DNA of 64,000 nt from the NCBI GenBank assembly GCA_963580285.1, contig OY757023.1, positions 130,480,027-130,544,026 of the forward strand. Direction: 5' to 3'. This document shows positions 11,840 to 23,039 of the stretch, one piece after another. This stretch comes from Lucinisca nassula (Eukaryota; Mollusca; Bivalvia; Lucinida; Lucinidae). The notes under the pieces are model-generated. The model did not search any database. It was not told the origin of the DNA and saw only the letters and a program-made list of their open reading frames with translations. A program made the translations under genes and the position numbers. Every line of letters starts with the position of its first letter. Position 1 is the first letter of the stretch.

Positions 11840-13875
11840 CTCTGATTTTTTAATTATATTCTATCTCCTCTTTTTCGCCGTGAATAGAATTGATAGATAC
11901 ATGTATAGAATGTGATTTTAACATATTGTCATCATAGAGTCACTCAACCATCGGAGTAATTGAAATCGTTATTTTCCTCACACATCATCATTGTGAATGA
12001 TCTGAGATGCTTAATAAAGTTTTGTTCTGTTCTGTTCACTTGGCAGATTTGTCCGCCATTTTTCAAAGGGAGATAGCTTTAGGGACTTCCTTTAAGAGTT
12101 GACCCCTATTGACATGAGAGACAAAATACTTTTGCAGGAATTGACTCCCCTGACGGTGTTTCCATTCCCCTTAAATAGTATTATATATTCATGGCCATTT
12201 TAAATTGGCACTTGCGGTAGCAGCTACCACCAGAAATGTAGGCGGGGCTTACTGATAACTGATCAGCTGTAAATTTATTTACTTGGGGTCTGCTAGCTCA
12301 GGCTACTGCAGAAGAATGCATATACTCACACATTTTTTCTTATTTCTGCCCCAGATATACCAGTATATTGTGGATGCTTGATTAAACTGCCTCATAAAGT
12401 TAACAAGTCAATGAAATGAATACACCTCTAAACCCACATTATAAAGAGAAAAGTTTTGTGTTTGGGGTGTTTTTGTGTTTTCAATATTTTCCTTTTTATG
12501 CAAAGATTGTGGGTACATGTTAGAACAGCCTCACCGAACTAGATGGGAACAAAATGTCAAACATTTCCATCTGAAAAAAAAAGCATCCTATTTCTAATTG
12601 ATCAAGACTAATCAGTTTTGCCACATATCTAGACAAGTATGTTTATATAAGCTGTAGCATAGGTCTTATCAGGCTTTGATTATAAACATTCTCCATGTTA
12701 AAGCAATTAAACTGGACCAGTTTATTATTTCAGCCAGGGCAAACTCGGCAAAATTAAATCATTTTAGTTAATCCAGTGTCTTTTGGGTTACAATACAATG
12801 TATTTTATATTTTTAAACAATATCCAGATATATTACTTTTAAACATAAGATACATTTATTGAAAAAAAAATACAAAATGGTGATTGCATTCCTTTACATA
12901 ACACCTATTTTGTAATGGATCAAGCTACTTTATAAGGTAGGTGGAATTTCCTGCCAGGGTTAAATACATTGCCGGAAAAATGGCAGAGAATTCTGACAAA
13001 GAGAAATCATATAAAAATTTTTTTACAAAAGAACAGTTTTGGGCAGTATTTTATTTCTTCAGATATACAAGTCTGAATGGGTATTTTATGAAGACTAAAA
13101 TATAGCAGCAGCTGAGTGAGACAATAACAACAACTGATACCAATGATGATGGTGATAATGATAATCAAAATTCTTCAAACAGTCATCTGCAGGACAATTT
13201 TTCGGGCAATTATGGACATGATCATGGATATAAATGTAATAATGTAATAATGATAATGATTATCCAATTTGGTACCGGAAACCCCGAAATGGGTTATTTG
13301 ACAAACAGTGCAGGCCCAGATCAGATGCCACAGAATTGGCGTCTGATCAGGGCCTACACTGTTTAGAGCATTAGCTACCTTTATTAATATACCTATAAAC
13401 TGGAATTGACAAGTTCATGTGTATCATGGAATATGGTATCATGGAATATGAATAGATTTTTTTTCTGAGAGACTCAGAGGTAGGATTATTTATTTGCTTT
13501 TACTAATCTTGCCATCTTGCCATCTTACAAGTGGAAGTGTTTGGACTTCACACTGATAGTTGCTTTGTTTGTATCACATGACCAAGGTTCAAAGGTTATA
13601 TCTAGTTTGAATTTCTGAGCACTTTCAAGTAATTTCATTCATCATATTCAATTAATATTGGTTTTTGAGACAATATTTTGGTGTTGATGTATAAAGTAGA
13701 GATATGCCTCCTTACAGAACAAGTTTTGTTTCTGAATGTTTTCTAAGTATTTTATTTTCATTGATAAAGCTTCTGCAATCAACAAAATGTAAAAGTCAGG
13801 CACCATTTTGAAATAGGCTCCGCCTACATCCTTTTATAGAGCAGGTGGGGGTTTAAATGGAATTTATGAAACTCG
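11840..13875. other. Mostly unrecognised sequence with MITE-B and P1 remnants
   Basis: A decayed MITE-B at about 12330-12545 and a P1 fragment at about 13262-13365 (CAGGCCCAGATCAGATGCC). The remainder is AT-rich without credible coding frames. Confidence 0.5.
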
Positions 13876-13877
13876 CC

Positions 13878-14105
13878 TGATCGCATATTAGCACTGGTAA
13901 ACAGTTTAGAAGGTCTAAGCCTGCCAAGGCAAGTGGTGCGAGCCGGACCGTCCAACGCATATAAGCCCTATTGGTTTCATTGGGCGACAGGGCTTAAAAT
14001 ATAATTTCATCTTAGTCGGATAAAAGTCCTACAGAATTGGAAGCAGTGTCTCCAAAATGACCTAAATAGTGTTGACGGGAACGTTAAACCTCAGTTCAAA
14101 GAAAC
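13878..14105 (+). repeat. S1 copy
   Basis: GATCGCATATTAGCACTGG to GTTAAACCTCAG, 5' truncated. Confidence 0.75.
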
Positions 14106-14327
14106 AATTATGAAATTCGCCGAAGTCTCGTTTCATAATTTTTTACACGAAATGGCCACTCGCGTAAGATTCTCTGTTTACCATACGACGTCGTAGCCAT
14201 TCAGTGGTGTAATGTTATTTCTGAGTTTTCGCATGTAACGCGTATTATATCACTGACGTACGTTGTAGCAACGTACATTGTAGCAACATCGCAAAAATGT
14301 TCACATCGTCCGTGAAAATGTAATTCC

Positions 14328-14545
14328 AGCAGGCATATGACGTTATTGTGATGTCACATCAACGTCGGTACAACGTCATGACTTTTATACATCTTCACAT
14401 CTACGTCGGTGCAACGTCGTGGCTTTTATGCAACGTCACATCTACATCGGTGCAACGTCATGGCTTTTAGGCAACGTCACAACTACGTCGGTGCAACGTC
14501 GTGACATTGCATCAACGTTGATTTAACGTTGCCCTTGCGACTTGT
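14328..14545 (+). repeat. ACGT-rich tandem array, ~45-bp unit
   Basis: Four to five units of CAACGTCACATCTACGTCGG / TGCAACGTCGTGGCTTTTA, opening with AGCAGGCATATGACG. Confidence 0.8.
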
Positions 14546-15861
14546 GTCAGCTGGGATGTTTTCTGAAGAATTCCACATGAGAAAAAAAAAAAAAAAAAAA
14601 AAAGAATCGCACACTTATGGTCATTTATAGGAAATTTAACAAGCCTTCGGTGAGTTTTTCAAATTTCAAATAAAATGATCTATTTAGGGGATAGCTGTAT
14701 TCAAAATTGTCATTTGCATAGCTAAATCGCAGGTTTTTCCGGCGGAAATTTCGTTTAACGGCTATGCGTCTGCGGAGCCGTAAATCGAAATTTTTGACTG
14801 TACGATTTACCTCCCAAAATAACAATTTTCAGTACAATAACCCCCCCCATTCTAATATACTTATTCGACTGTTTTGTTAAAATTATACTATTTTGCACAA
14901 AACGGCAAGCGCTGAGAGCTGCGTAAAACCAGTTGCCAGCCAATGAAAAGCGACTTAATGTGATAACGACAGTATTTCGCAGAATATACGAATTATTTTA
15001 TCAGACGTCCAGTTACATACGCAAGTGCATTAGAATGTGTGACAACCACTATTTATCATATGTCTAACGTCGCAAGAAACGTCATAACGTCATCACACAA
15101 TTTCCGTAAGCAACGTCGTGCACCGTTAAAACGCCGTCCATGACAAAGTAATATCTTCTGTGTGAGCCCATCTACGCAGAAATATTAAGTCACATTTTAC
15201 GACTCGTGCTTGTCACATGTAATGATCTCTGGCAACGCCGCATTATCGCCCAGGTAATCAGATGGCTGTTACATGTAACCATGTGTCCATCCGCGACATA
15301 CCTTAGTTTTATTACTATAATGCTATATGATTTTATGCATTGGCGTTATTAAATTCCCAAAACGCCACGGCGTGTAATAAAATGTTTTATTTTATACTTT
15401 GTAGTGTAATCAATGCATATCTAAACCAAACAAAAATGATATTTTTACACTGTGAAAAGATATGATATAAAATAACATGATCGCGTGGAATATAAAAAGA
15501 AAATTTATTTATTGATTGTTATTATTGCTTTTTTATCTTTATTCGAATCCCTAAAAAAAAAACATTTCATCTCATGTGTTGAAAACTTGTGCTTCACATT
15601 CGTGAATTCAAACACTGGTGTAATATTGTTGGTATTCACCTAAAAAAAGTAAAACTCCTCTCGTTATCATTAAACGTCGCTGTTATGAGTCGTGAAAAAG
15701 ATAGGACCACGCTTGAAACACGTTTGGTTACGTAATGACGCCGTCCGTGACAAATCTATGTCATTTGAACTTCTTCCGTGATAAAATCCAATTTATAATC
15801 GTTATATGGTTGATGGATTCTTACACTCGTGTTCATTTCATATGAAGCCGGAGGTTCGTTT
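14546..15861. other. No feature recognised
   Basis: AT-rich single-copy-looking sequence with a poly-A run near 14582-14602; short D-like patches (GTCATAACGTCATC) only. Confidence 0.45.
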
Positions 15862-16120
15862 CATAACGTTAAGTAAACACACCCGTGTGACCAAGTGCAT
15901 TCTTTCATATCTACAAAATGGTGACTTTTCTGAAAAGAATTTGTGATATTTTTCTTATTTATACTCCAAACATAGGTTGTGGGTGCCCGTTGTAATAAAT
16001 ACCCACAGCCTATATGTTGGTGTACACGAAAGGAAAATAATGTATACCCCGTAAACCCCATATTACTGTATGTGAAGTGAGTTTAGTGGGTATTCATTTC
16101 ACGCGCTTGTTCACGTGATG
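15862..16120 (-). mobile_element. MITE-B, hairpin collapsed
   Basis: CATAACGTTAAGTAAACACACCCG to TTGTTCACGTGATG. Only GGTTGTGGGTGCCCGTTG...TACCCACAGCC remains of the hairpin. Confidence 0.75.
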
Positions 16121-16494
16121 AATTCCATATTAATGTCCACTGGTGTAAAATTCTCGATATATTTCATGACGTTGCAAATAATTATGACATTTTACGGCAT
16201 TTTTATTGTTAAGCTCGAAAAGAAGATTACGGGTGCTCGTTTACACGTTATTTTGTAATAATAAGTCAACGTCTGCCATTGAAACCTTATAAAGTTGGTT
16301 TTACAAGGGTGTTAAAGGAGATCTTTATACATATACAATGAAATTCCGCTATTAAGACCACCTAAAATTAAGACTAATTCTGTTTTAAAAAGCTTATTTA
16401 GAAGGGTGCTTTTTTCTTTCTTTGTGTTTTCTGCACACAGTGTTCTCTGGTCAAAGACCATCTTTGGTCTTCAGATAGGAGTTTTACTGTACTC

Positions 16495-16868
16495 GTTTAC
16501 ATAGAGGATCTTACATGAGTGTTCATGTATTATTGAATTTATTAAACGAGTTGAGGTAAAGGGATAATATGCGAGGCTTTGCCGAGCATTTTATCCCTTT
16601 TCCTCGACGAGTTTAATAAATTCAATAATACATGAGCACGAATGCAAGATTCTATTTATCATATGACACTTTAAAACACATTTTATTCGCGATTGTTTAC
16701 AATAAATGTCAATATTCCGCCGTTAGTAAACGCGACGTCGTTAAGGACGCCGTACATGTAACGTTACGGGACGTATCTAGCTAATTTGCCTATTTAATCC
16801 ACTAGTGGATTATCGAAAATAATACATGGCGTTATTACACTCTCAGACGCGACGTCATATGATAAATT
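16495..16868. repeat. Repeat D copy 1
   Basis: About 370 bp beginning GAGGATCTTACATGAGTG, with a 17-bp inverted pair (ATTGAATTTATTAAACG / its complement) and a CGAGGCTTTGCCGAGC centre; ends GACGTCATATGATAAA. Confidence 0.8.
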
Positions 16869-16900
16869 CTTTTATATCTCCATAACGGTTAATTTTTTAT

Positions 16901-17113
16901 CATCACGAAAACCCGCCTAAATATTTTTGACCCCTTTGAACCCCACGTTTATGCAATAAAACTGGGGTTTACAGGGGTATTCCTTATTTTTTCTTATTTC
17001 TGCTCAAAGTATAGATCGTGGGTGATCGTTAGAACCGCCTGGATTATCTTAAAATTTTCGTTTTCTTCGGGGTGAATTTACCGTGTATTTATTTAGGCGT
17101 GTTTTCGATATAA
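16901..17113 (+). mobile_element. MITE-A, hairpin arm lost
   Basis: CATCACGAAAACCCGCC to GGCGTGTTTTCGATA. Only the left arm GATCGTTAGAACCGCCT remains. Confidence 0.75.
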
Positions 17114-17149
17114 GAAAGTTGAAATTTTCTTATTTCTACCAGGAAAGTT

Positions 17150-17325
17150 GATATTTTTTTTTTATTTCTACTCAAAATAAAGGATGTGGATATTCGTTTG
17201 AAACCCCCTCATTGAGGCGGTTCTAACGAGTACACACATCCTTGATCTTAGAGCAGAATTAAGACAAAATGTATACCCATGCAAACACAAGACTGTTTCT
17301 ATATAAAATGGGGTTTATAACAACA
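17150..17325. mobile_element. MITE-A/B remnant with good hairpin
   Basis: GGATGTGGATATTCGTTTG with GTTCTAACGAGTACACACATCC; flanks eroded. Confidence 0.65.
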
Positions 17326-17335
17326 CTAGGTTAAA

Positions 17336-17702
17336 AAGAGGATCTTACATGAGCGTTCATGTATTATTGAATTTATTAAACGAGTTGAGGAAACGGGATA
17401 AAATGCGAGGCTTTGCCGAGCATTTTATCCCTTTTCCTCAACGAGTTTAATACATTCAATAATACATGAACACGAATGCAAGATTCTATTTATCATATGA
17501 CATTTAAAACGCATTTTATTCACGATTGTTTACAAAAATGTCAATATTCCGCCATTAATAAACTCGACGCCGTTAAGGGCGTCGTACATGTAACGTTACG
17601 GAAGGACGTATCTAGCTTATTTGCATATTTAATCCACTAGTGGATTATCGAAAATAATGCATGGCGTTATTACACTCTCAGACGCGACGTCATATGATAA
17701 AA
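17336..17702. repeat. Repeat D copy 2
   Basis: Close to copy 1 over its whole length, same orientation, about 835 bp away; follows the candidate exon at 17742. Confidence 0.8.
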
Positions 17703-17741
17703 TTATCTTGCAATCGATGAAACCTGTCATTCTATGCTCAC

Positions 17742-18150
17742 CTGTCGTTGTTCTCTCTTTGATGTCATTGTTAAGCTTTCTCGAGTATAACAGTTCGTCG
17801 GCCGACATTTTCTCCAGTTTAACGATGTAGTTTGTGTCGTCGTCGGGTTTCATTCTGTCACTGCGATATTTTTCACTTATATCGTCATATTTTGAATTCT
17901 CACATCGCGCAACTGAATTTATTTTTTCCAAGTTCCCCTTCTCTGTGGGCTGCACATTTTGTTCCTCGCCTAAACAGAACCCGTTCCTAGCAAATACTTT
18001 CTGGTTCGGGAGAATATTATGTTCACCAAGTTTTGGAGAATCCGTTAAAGACTCTTTTCCATATAAATTATTGAGCTGAAATTTTGATTCTAATCTGTTG
18101 ATATGCTCGCTTATTTCGCTAAACGAATATTTACTAGAATGGTAATCCAT
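17742..18150 (-). CDS. Candidate first coding exon of an unrecognised gene
   Basis: A 136-codon open frame starts at an ATG in good context (GGAAAATGG) at 18150 and runs to a strong donor, GACAG|GTGAGC, in phase 1. Beyond the donor the frame continues into repeat D, which supports ending the exon there. The product is hydrophilic and rich in K, E, D, S and N (starts MDYHSSKYSF; contains KLEKMSADELLYS), with no signal peptide or membrane segment and no domain I recognise. Sequence upstream to about 18.4 kb is not an obvious repeat and contains a CCAATCAG and a CACGTG motif. No downstream exon was found. It could be a chance ORF. Confidence 0.4.
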
Positions 18151-18532
18151 TTTCCCAAGAGAAATGAAAAATGACCTGTCTACGAGAAAGTATGTATTTG
18201 TTTTGAAATGCTATACTTCAACATTCAGTGATAACTACATTTCAATATGAAAAACATAAACAGCAATATGGGCGGTACTAGACCTAATGCTCAATACTGA
18301 TAGGATGCTCTGTGGATGCTGAATTGCCCACCTGCCGCGCGTGCTGCAGCGAAACACGTGTTAGTGCATTTTTCATCAGCCAATCAGATCAGGATGCCAC
18401 ACACTGGAAATTCTTGCCAACTAGGAATGCTAATTACAGGCCAATGATTATGACGACAGGTATTCATTAGGTAAACGAACTCATGTAATGTAGGACTCAC
18501 TTTTGTTTCATGGTATTGAAAATTACATATGA

Positions 18533-18764
18533 GCCCCGCCAAGCGAATTTGTGTCTTCGAGCATCCCGTCATGACAAATTTTAACTGCGCATGCCCAGCC
18601 ATTCAGAGGGTCCAGGGATATGGTTTTCTGTCTGAAGGTTCCTCTTGATTCACTGCTTGTATGAGCGAGCAGCGAAGGTTCTGGCGAGACTGCGCGGATG
18701 CGCAGGCTCGCCTGAACCTTCGCTGCTCGCATAGGCGATAAGTACCAAACTCGCTTGACGGGGC
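18533..18764. mobile_element. P2 palindromic element
   Basis: Ends GCCCCGCCAAGCG and CGCTTGACGGGGC; inside, GCGAGCAGCGAAGGTTC and its complement form a long hairpin at about 18664-18730. Confidence 0.85.
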
Positions 18765-18830
18765 TAAATTATCTAAATTAGTTTCCTATCAACCCATCCT
18801 TACCTTGGAATCCGTAAAAGAGATATAGGC

Positions 18831-19480
18831 CATCACGAAAACACGCCTATATTATTTTGACCGCCTCAACGAGTATCCACAATCTATGTGTGTCATAAGC
18901 TCCTTGGTTAATATGTTAAAGAGAGATTGTAATTATTCGTCAGAGCGGTCCTTACGGGCCCGATAGCTCAGTTGGTAGAGTGTCCGCTCCGGGGAACGGG
19001 AGGTCACGGGTTCGATCCCGGACCGCGACATACCAAAGTCGTTAAGAATGGTACTAGCTGCTCCTCACTTGGCACTCAGATTTACGGGGTAGAGCTAGGA
19101 CTGGTCGACCCAGTGTCAGGATAATGTGACTGGGTTAGGTATCATGTAATGTGTCTGGGACATGATACTTCAGTGAGGCAGCACTATAAAAGTGAGCATT
19201 ACAACCACACACCGTCGTGATATGACTGAAAAATTGTTGAAAGCTACGTTAAACCCGAATTCACACACACAGAGCGGTCCTTACGAGTACCCACAATCTT
19301 TGACTTGGGACTGAAAGAACATAATGAATACCCTTAGATAAACAATTTTGCACAACATTATGAGAACACGCCTACTCAAATGCATTGTAGACTTAACCGC
19401 CGAAAACATGAAATTTTTAAGATGAAATATTGTGATATTTGTCTTATTTCTGCTCTAAATGTAGATTATGGGTACTCGTT
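18831..19480. mobile_element. MITE-A remnants split by S3
   Basis: CATCACGAAAACACGCC at the left; GAGTACCCACAATC and AGAACACGCC at the right, with the SINE S3 between. Confidence 0.65.
18957..19269 (+). repeat. S3 SINE with target-site duplication
   Basis: A tRNA-like head (A box TAGCTCAGTTGG, B box GGTTCGATCCC), a unique body and a (CA)n tail after GCTACGTTAAACCCG. The direct repeat CAGAGCGGTCCTTACG flanks it at 18941-18956 and 19270-19285. Confidence 0.92.
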
Positions 19481-19484
19481 AAAA

Positions 19485-19627
19485 CTGCCTCATCGATAGC
19501 TCCTATTGGATTCATTGAGCGACATGGGTTGAGATGTCATTTCATCTCAATGTTGGGTAAAAGTCCCACCAAATTGGAAGCAACGTTTCCAAAATGACCT
19601 ATAAAGTGCTGACGAGGATGTTAAACC

Positions 19628-19662
<35 letters not shown>

Positions 19663-19665
19663 GCA
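19485..19665 (+). repeat. S1 with (AATC)n tail
   Basis: S1 3' half, then about nine AATC units. Confidence 0.8.
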
Positions 19666-20152
19666 AGTTTATATTTGGTAAATGGGTCCGTGAAATGAAT
19701 ACCACTGTAACTCCCTCCAACCCCCACCCCCACACACTTTACGTAGAGAAAAGTGGGATTTACAATGTCTACATTATTTTCGTTATTCTGCTCAAAACAG
19801 TCATCATGTGTTCTCGTTAGAACCGCATCGTTAATGCAGAAATATGAAAAGATAATTGAATCGGGCCACAACATTTCCTACAGTTTACATGTGCACCCAG
19901 CGAAGACGCAGATCTGGCTGCGCATCCAGGCTGATCAGAGAATTAATTGTGCGTTATAAGGATAGCTAAAGCTCAATGCTCACTCATGCTGAAACAGAAG
20001 TCTCTGGTCAAACTATATGGATGCGCAGGTTGATCTGACTCTTCGCTGGGCGCGCATGTAAATTGTAGAAATTGCTGTGCCCCGGCTCGTAAGTGCTGAA
20101 CCCATGAAAAAAATCACTTTTATTTTTTGTTTTGTTTTGTTTTCATAATGGT

Positions 20153-20400
20153 CAGGGGCCAGTTGTTCAAAGCATCGTTAGCTTAACGAGCTCGTTAGTG
20201 GTCATATTGTTAACTCTTCCAGCAAGTACAATATCGTAAATTTTGGTATTTTTGCTGAAAAAATGTGAGCAGCTTTTGCGGACGCAAAAGCTGCTCACAT
20301 TTGTTCAGCAAAAATTTCAGCATATTTGCCATATTTAATGATCAAAGTTTTAACGATACGTTAACTAACGACGTCATTAGTTTTGAACAACTGGCCCCAG
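20153..20400. mobile_element. MITE with GGGGCCAGTTGTTCAAA ends
   Basis: The two ends are complementary over about 18 bp. A second hairpin (GTGAGCAGCTTTTGCG and complement) sits at its centre near 20260-20303. Confidence 0.85.
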
Positions 20401-20744
20401 ATGTTTTCGGGTGTGTGAAGCACTTTTATTTTATCAAATACTGGTTAAGTCCAAACGTAATTGATACACATGCGTAGCACTAAATATAAAGGTTGACGCG
20501 AGGCTAACAGAAGTGAATGCAATGATCAGAAATTTATACAACTACCCAATACCTCCAAACAGAGACTTCATTTTACCTTCGATAATAAAGCCTAAAAATA
20601 GCCGTGTTTCCGCTAAACCGACCGACCCTGCGTCAGACCCCCCGACTCTAAATTAAAACACCAACCCTACCATTTTCAATTTCCGACCCTTCCAAGTGTC
20701 GTCTTTGCATTTTCGGATAGCAATTTCGGGTTTTTCATATTTTA

Positions 20745-21571
20745 TATATACTCACCGGAAATAGAAACTATACACTCATTTTTAAGTTGTCACTGGCGAA
20801 ACATTATAATGAAATTTGAATTCCAATTATATAAATTATCATCAATGGCATATCTGATTTATCGAATAAAATGTTTAATGATAGTTACGATTTAACGGGT
20901 AGAGCCACAGGCTCAAAGCAAGGGTCAAAATTATGCTGTTCAAGTTTCCATTGGGTCAAACTTTTTGTGTCGCGAATGTGATTCCCATTTTTGCCAGTTA
21001 TTACGCATCATCTAACGTGGGGAATATTGGTTACAAAATGAAAATTTTCACAATGGTTGAAATGTAATCGACCTTTAAATATTGGACCAAACCACCGGAA
21101 GTGAGCGAAAAGTATGGCATTTCTGATTGCGGTTTTTGTTTTTATCAATATTTAAGACACAGCTGAGAATGCTAAAACGACTGAAGGCACTTTCGGGTCG
21201 ATTTTTTGGTTGAAACATTATGTTGAAAATTTTGCTAAAAAAAGCAGTTTTTGAGATTGCAATACAATGTTAGTTTCTCGATAATTTTTAGATGTTATGT
21301 TATTTTTTATTCCTTGCTTTTTACTTGTTACCTATACGCAAAAAATGTTGAAGCCAAAATTCGATTACAAACAGATTTTGTGAAAAATGCACTTTTTTAC
21401 ATTTTTCCCAAAAACTTTTATTTTGAACACCAGATTTTCTTTAAATTGTTACAGGATTCATGTCGATAGTTAGTAAAGTCCTTAATCAGTAATTTTTAAC
21501 TGAATTATCCACTTGTTTTGTCAGGCGAGACAATTTAAAAGTGTATAGTTTCTATTTCCGGTCAGTATATA
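20745..21571. mobile_element. Inner ~827-bp element with 31-bp inverted ends
   Basis: Ends at 20745-20775 and 21541-21571 (core CCGGAAATAGAAACTATAC) match at 30 of 31 positions. The interior has no transposase; it is AT-rich and unrecognised. Confidence 0.75.
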
Positions 21572-21639
21572 TGGTGTAGTTCATATTTTCTTGTCCTTTG
21601 GAAACATTGATTCCATTGTGGAATTTTGAAAAGATTTGA

Positions 21640-21685
21640 GGGTCACTGATGAAGCCTAAATGGCCGAAACTAGCTAGTCTGGCCC
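21640..21685 (+). ncRNA. Type I hammerhead ribozyme, family 2 copy 1
   Basis: Stem I GGGTCA/TGGCCC (one G-U pair), core CTGATGA, stem II AGCC/GGCC with an A/C mismatch at its base, GAAA, palindromic stem III ACTAGCTAGT, cleavage GTC|TGG after 21679. Confidence 0.87.
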
Positions 21686-21897
21686 AGAAAACATTTCACT
21701 CCATCTTTTCCAGTTCTGTGGTGTATTCCTTGCTTCCAAAAGATAATCCTTTCTAGTACATATTTAACGTCACTACAGCTGGTGTCTGAGAATGTGTGGC
21801 GGCCGTAAAACGTCTCCCTGCCCTACATTATAGTGTAGTTCATATTTTTTGTCCTTTAGGAACATTTATTCCATTGTGGAATTTTGAAAAGGTTTGA

Positions 21898-21943
21898 GGG
21901 TCACTAATGAGGCCTAAATGGCCGAAACTAGCTTGCCTGGCCC
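21898..21943 (+). ncRNA. Hammerhead ribozyme, family 2 copy 2, inactive core
   Basis: Stem II GGCC/GGCC is perfect, but the core reads CTAATGA (G5 to A) and stem III is ACTAGCTTGC. The core change should abolish cleavage. Confidence 0.8.
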
Positions 21944-22446
21944 AGGAAACATTACACTCCATGTTTTCCAGTTGTATGGTGTATTCCTTGCTTCCAAAGG
22001 ATAACCTTTTCTAGAACATATTTAAGTACATTTTTGTAGTTTTTGGCATTTAGTACCTTCTAAAATACAGAGCTGACTGTTTTGAGCATCCCAAATAAAT
22101 TATGATATACAGTGCAAGTATCCACATAACGATTTTTTTAACAAAACACCTGTACAAAAACAAAAACCCATAAAAAATACAGGCCCTACCTTGTTTTTAT
22201 CGGGGGAAAAAAATAAAATAATAAAAAAAAAGTTTCTCCTACCTACCTACAAAATTTATTTTTCAGAATGTTAGCGGAAACACAGCTATTTTTACGCCTA
22301 ATCAAAACTGCTTACAATGTATGCACTGAAGACCCGCCCTTTGCTGACAAAACTGTTGGGGATATTTGGTAGATCAAAATGGGTTATCCTTTGGAAGTAA
22401 GGAATGAACCATAGAACTGAAAAACATGGAGCGTGGATGTTTTTCT

Positions 22447-22491
22447 AGGCCCGACTATCTAGTTTCGGCCACCTAGGCCTCATCAGTGTCC
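22447..22491 (-). ncRNA. Hammerhead ribozyme, family 2, degenerate stem I
   Basis: CTGATGA, stem II GGCC/GGCC and GAAA are intact. Stem III is ACTAGATAGT. Stem I pairs poorly (GGACA against GGGCC). Confidence 0.7.
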
Positions 22492-22705
22492 TTCAAATAT
22501 TTTCAAAACTCCATAATGAAATCAGTTATTCCAAAGGACGAGGAAATATAAAATACACTATGATGAAAGGTAGGGCGAGGTTTTACGGCCACCACACCTT
22601 AACACCAGCTGTAGCGACGTTGAATATGTTCTATAAAAGGGTTATCCTTTGGAAGCAAGGAATACACCGTAGAACTGAAAAGAATTGAGAGTACATTTTT
22701 TTTCT

Positions 22706-22751
22706 GGACCAGACTAGCTAGCTTCTGCCAATTTGGCCTCATCAGTGACCC
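22706..22751 (-). ncRNA. Hammerhead ribozyme, family 2, altered stem II/GAAA
   Basis: Stem I GGGTCA/TGGTCC and stem III GCTAGCTAGT are good, but the second core strand reads GAAG and stem II is offset by one base. Confidence 0.7.
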
Positions 22752-23039
22752 TCAAATATTTTCAAAACTTGTGTGTGGCATTTCTTTGTATGTAACCTGT
22801 CTCTCAAAGTTGCATAAGGCTTAATAAGCTATGAAAACAGAAACGACTTCTTACTTCCACGTGATTCGTACTTCGAGCAGTTGCTATTAATCCCACGCCT
22901 CGAAGCGGGGATTATATAGATGCCCTTCGTTTGTAAGTCCGCTTGTCCGTCCGTCTGGCCTTCCGTGACACTTTCTTGTATGTTCCATATCTCCTGAATA
23001 GATGTAAAGGCAATGATCAGGACTCGATACACTTAACCC

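Larger units (their letters stand above)
21572..22026 (+). mobile_element. Retrozyme family 2: tandem ~258-bp units, about 1.8 copies
   Basis: Two hammerhead sites 258 bp apart (679 and 937 in 21xxx coordinates). The body includes CTACAGCTGGTGTCTG and GTGTGGCGGCCGTAAAACG, shared with family 1. No ORF. The left edge abuts the inverted-repeat element ending at 21571. Confidence 0.85.
20593..22294. mobile_element. Large inverted-repeat element containing nested insertions
   Basis: The 24-bp ends at 20593-20616 and 22271-22294 (TAAAAATAGCYGTGTTTCCG...) match at 23 positions. They enclose an inner element and a retrozyme array. Confidence 0.7.
22377..22770 (-). mobile_element. Retrozyme family 2, about 1.5 units, minus strand
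   Basis: An inverted copy relative to 21572-22026, with cleavage sites 259 bp apart on the minus strand. It contains the TTTTACGGCC complement of the shared family block at about 22585. Confidence 0.8.

Noticed and set aside
12001..13870. Possible unique gene region
   Set aside because: No ORF above about 60 codons and no splice-supported homology; kept as unrecognised sequence.
18957..19030. Functional tRNA gene
   Set aside because: The acceptor stem does not pair well, and the head is fused to a conserved SINE body with a target duplication.
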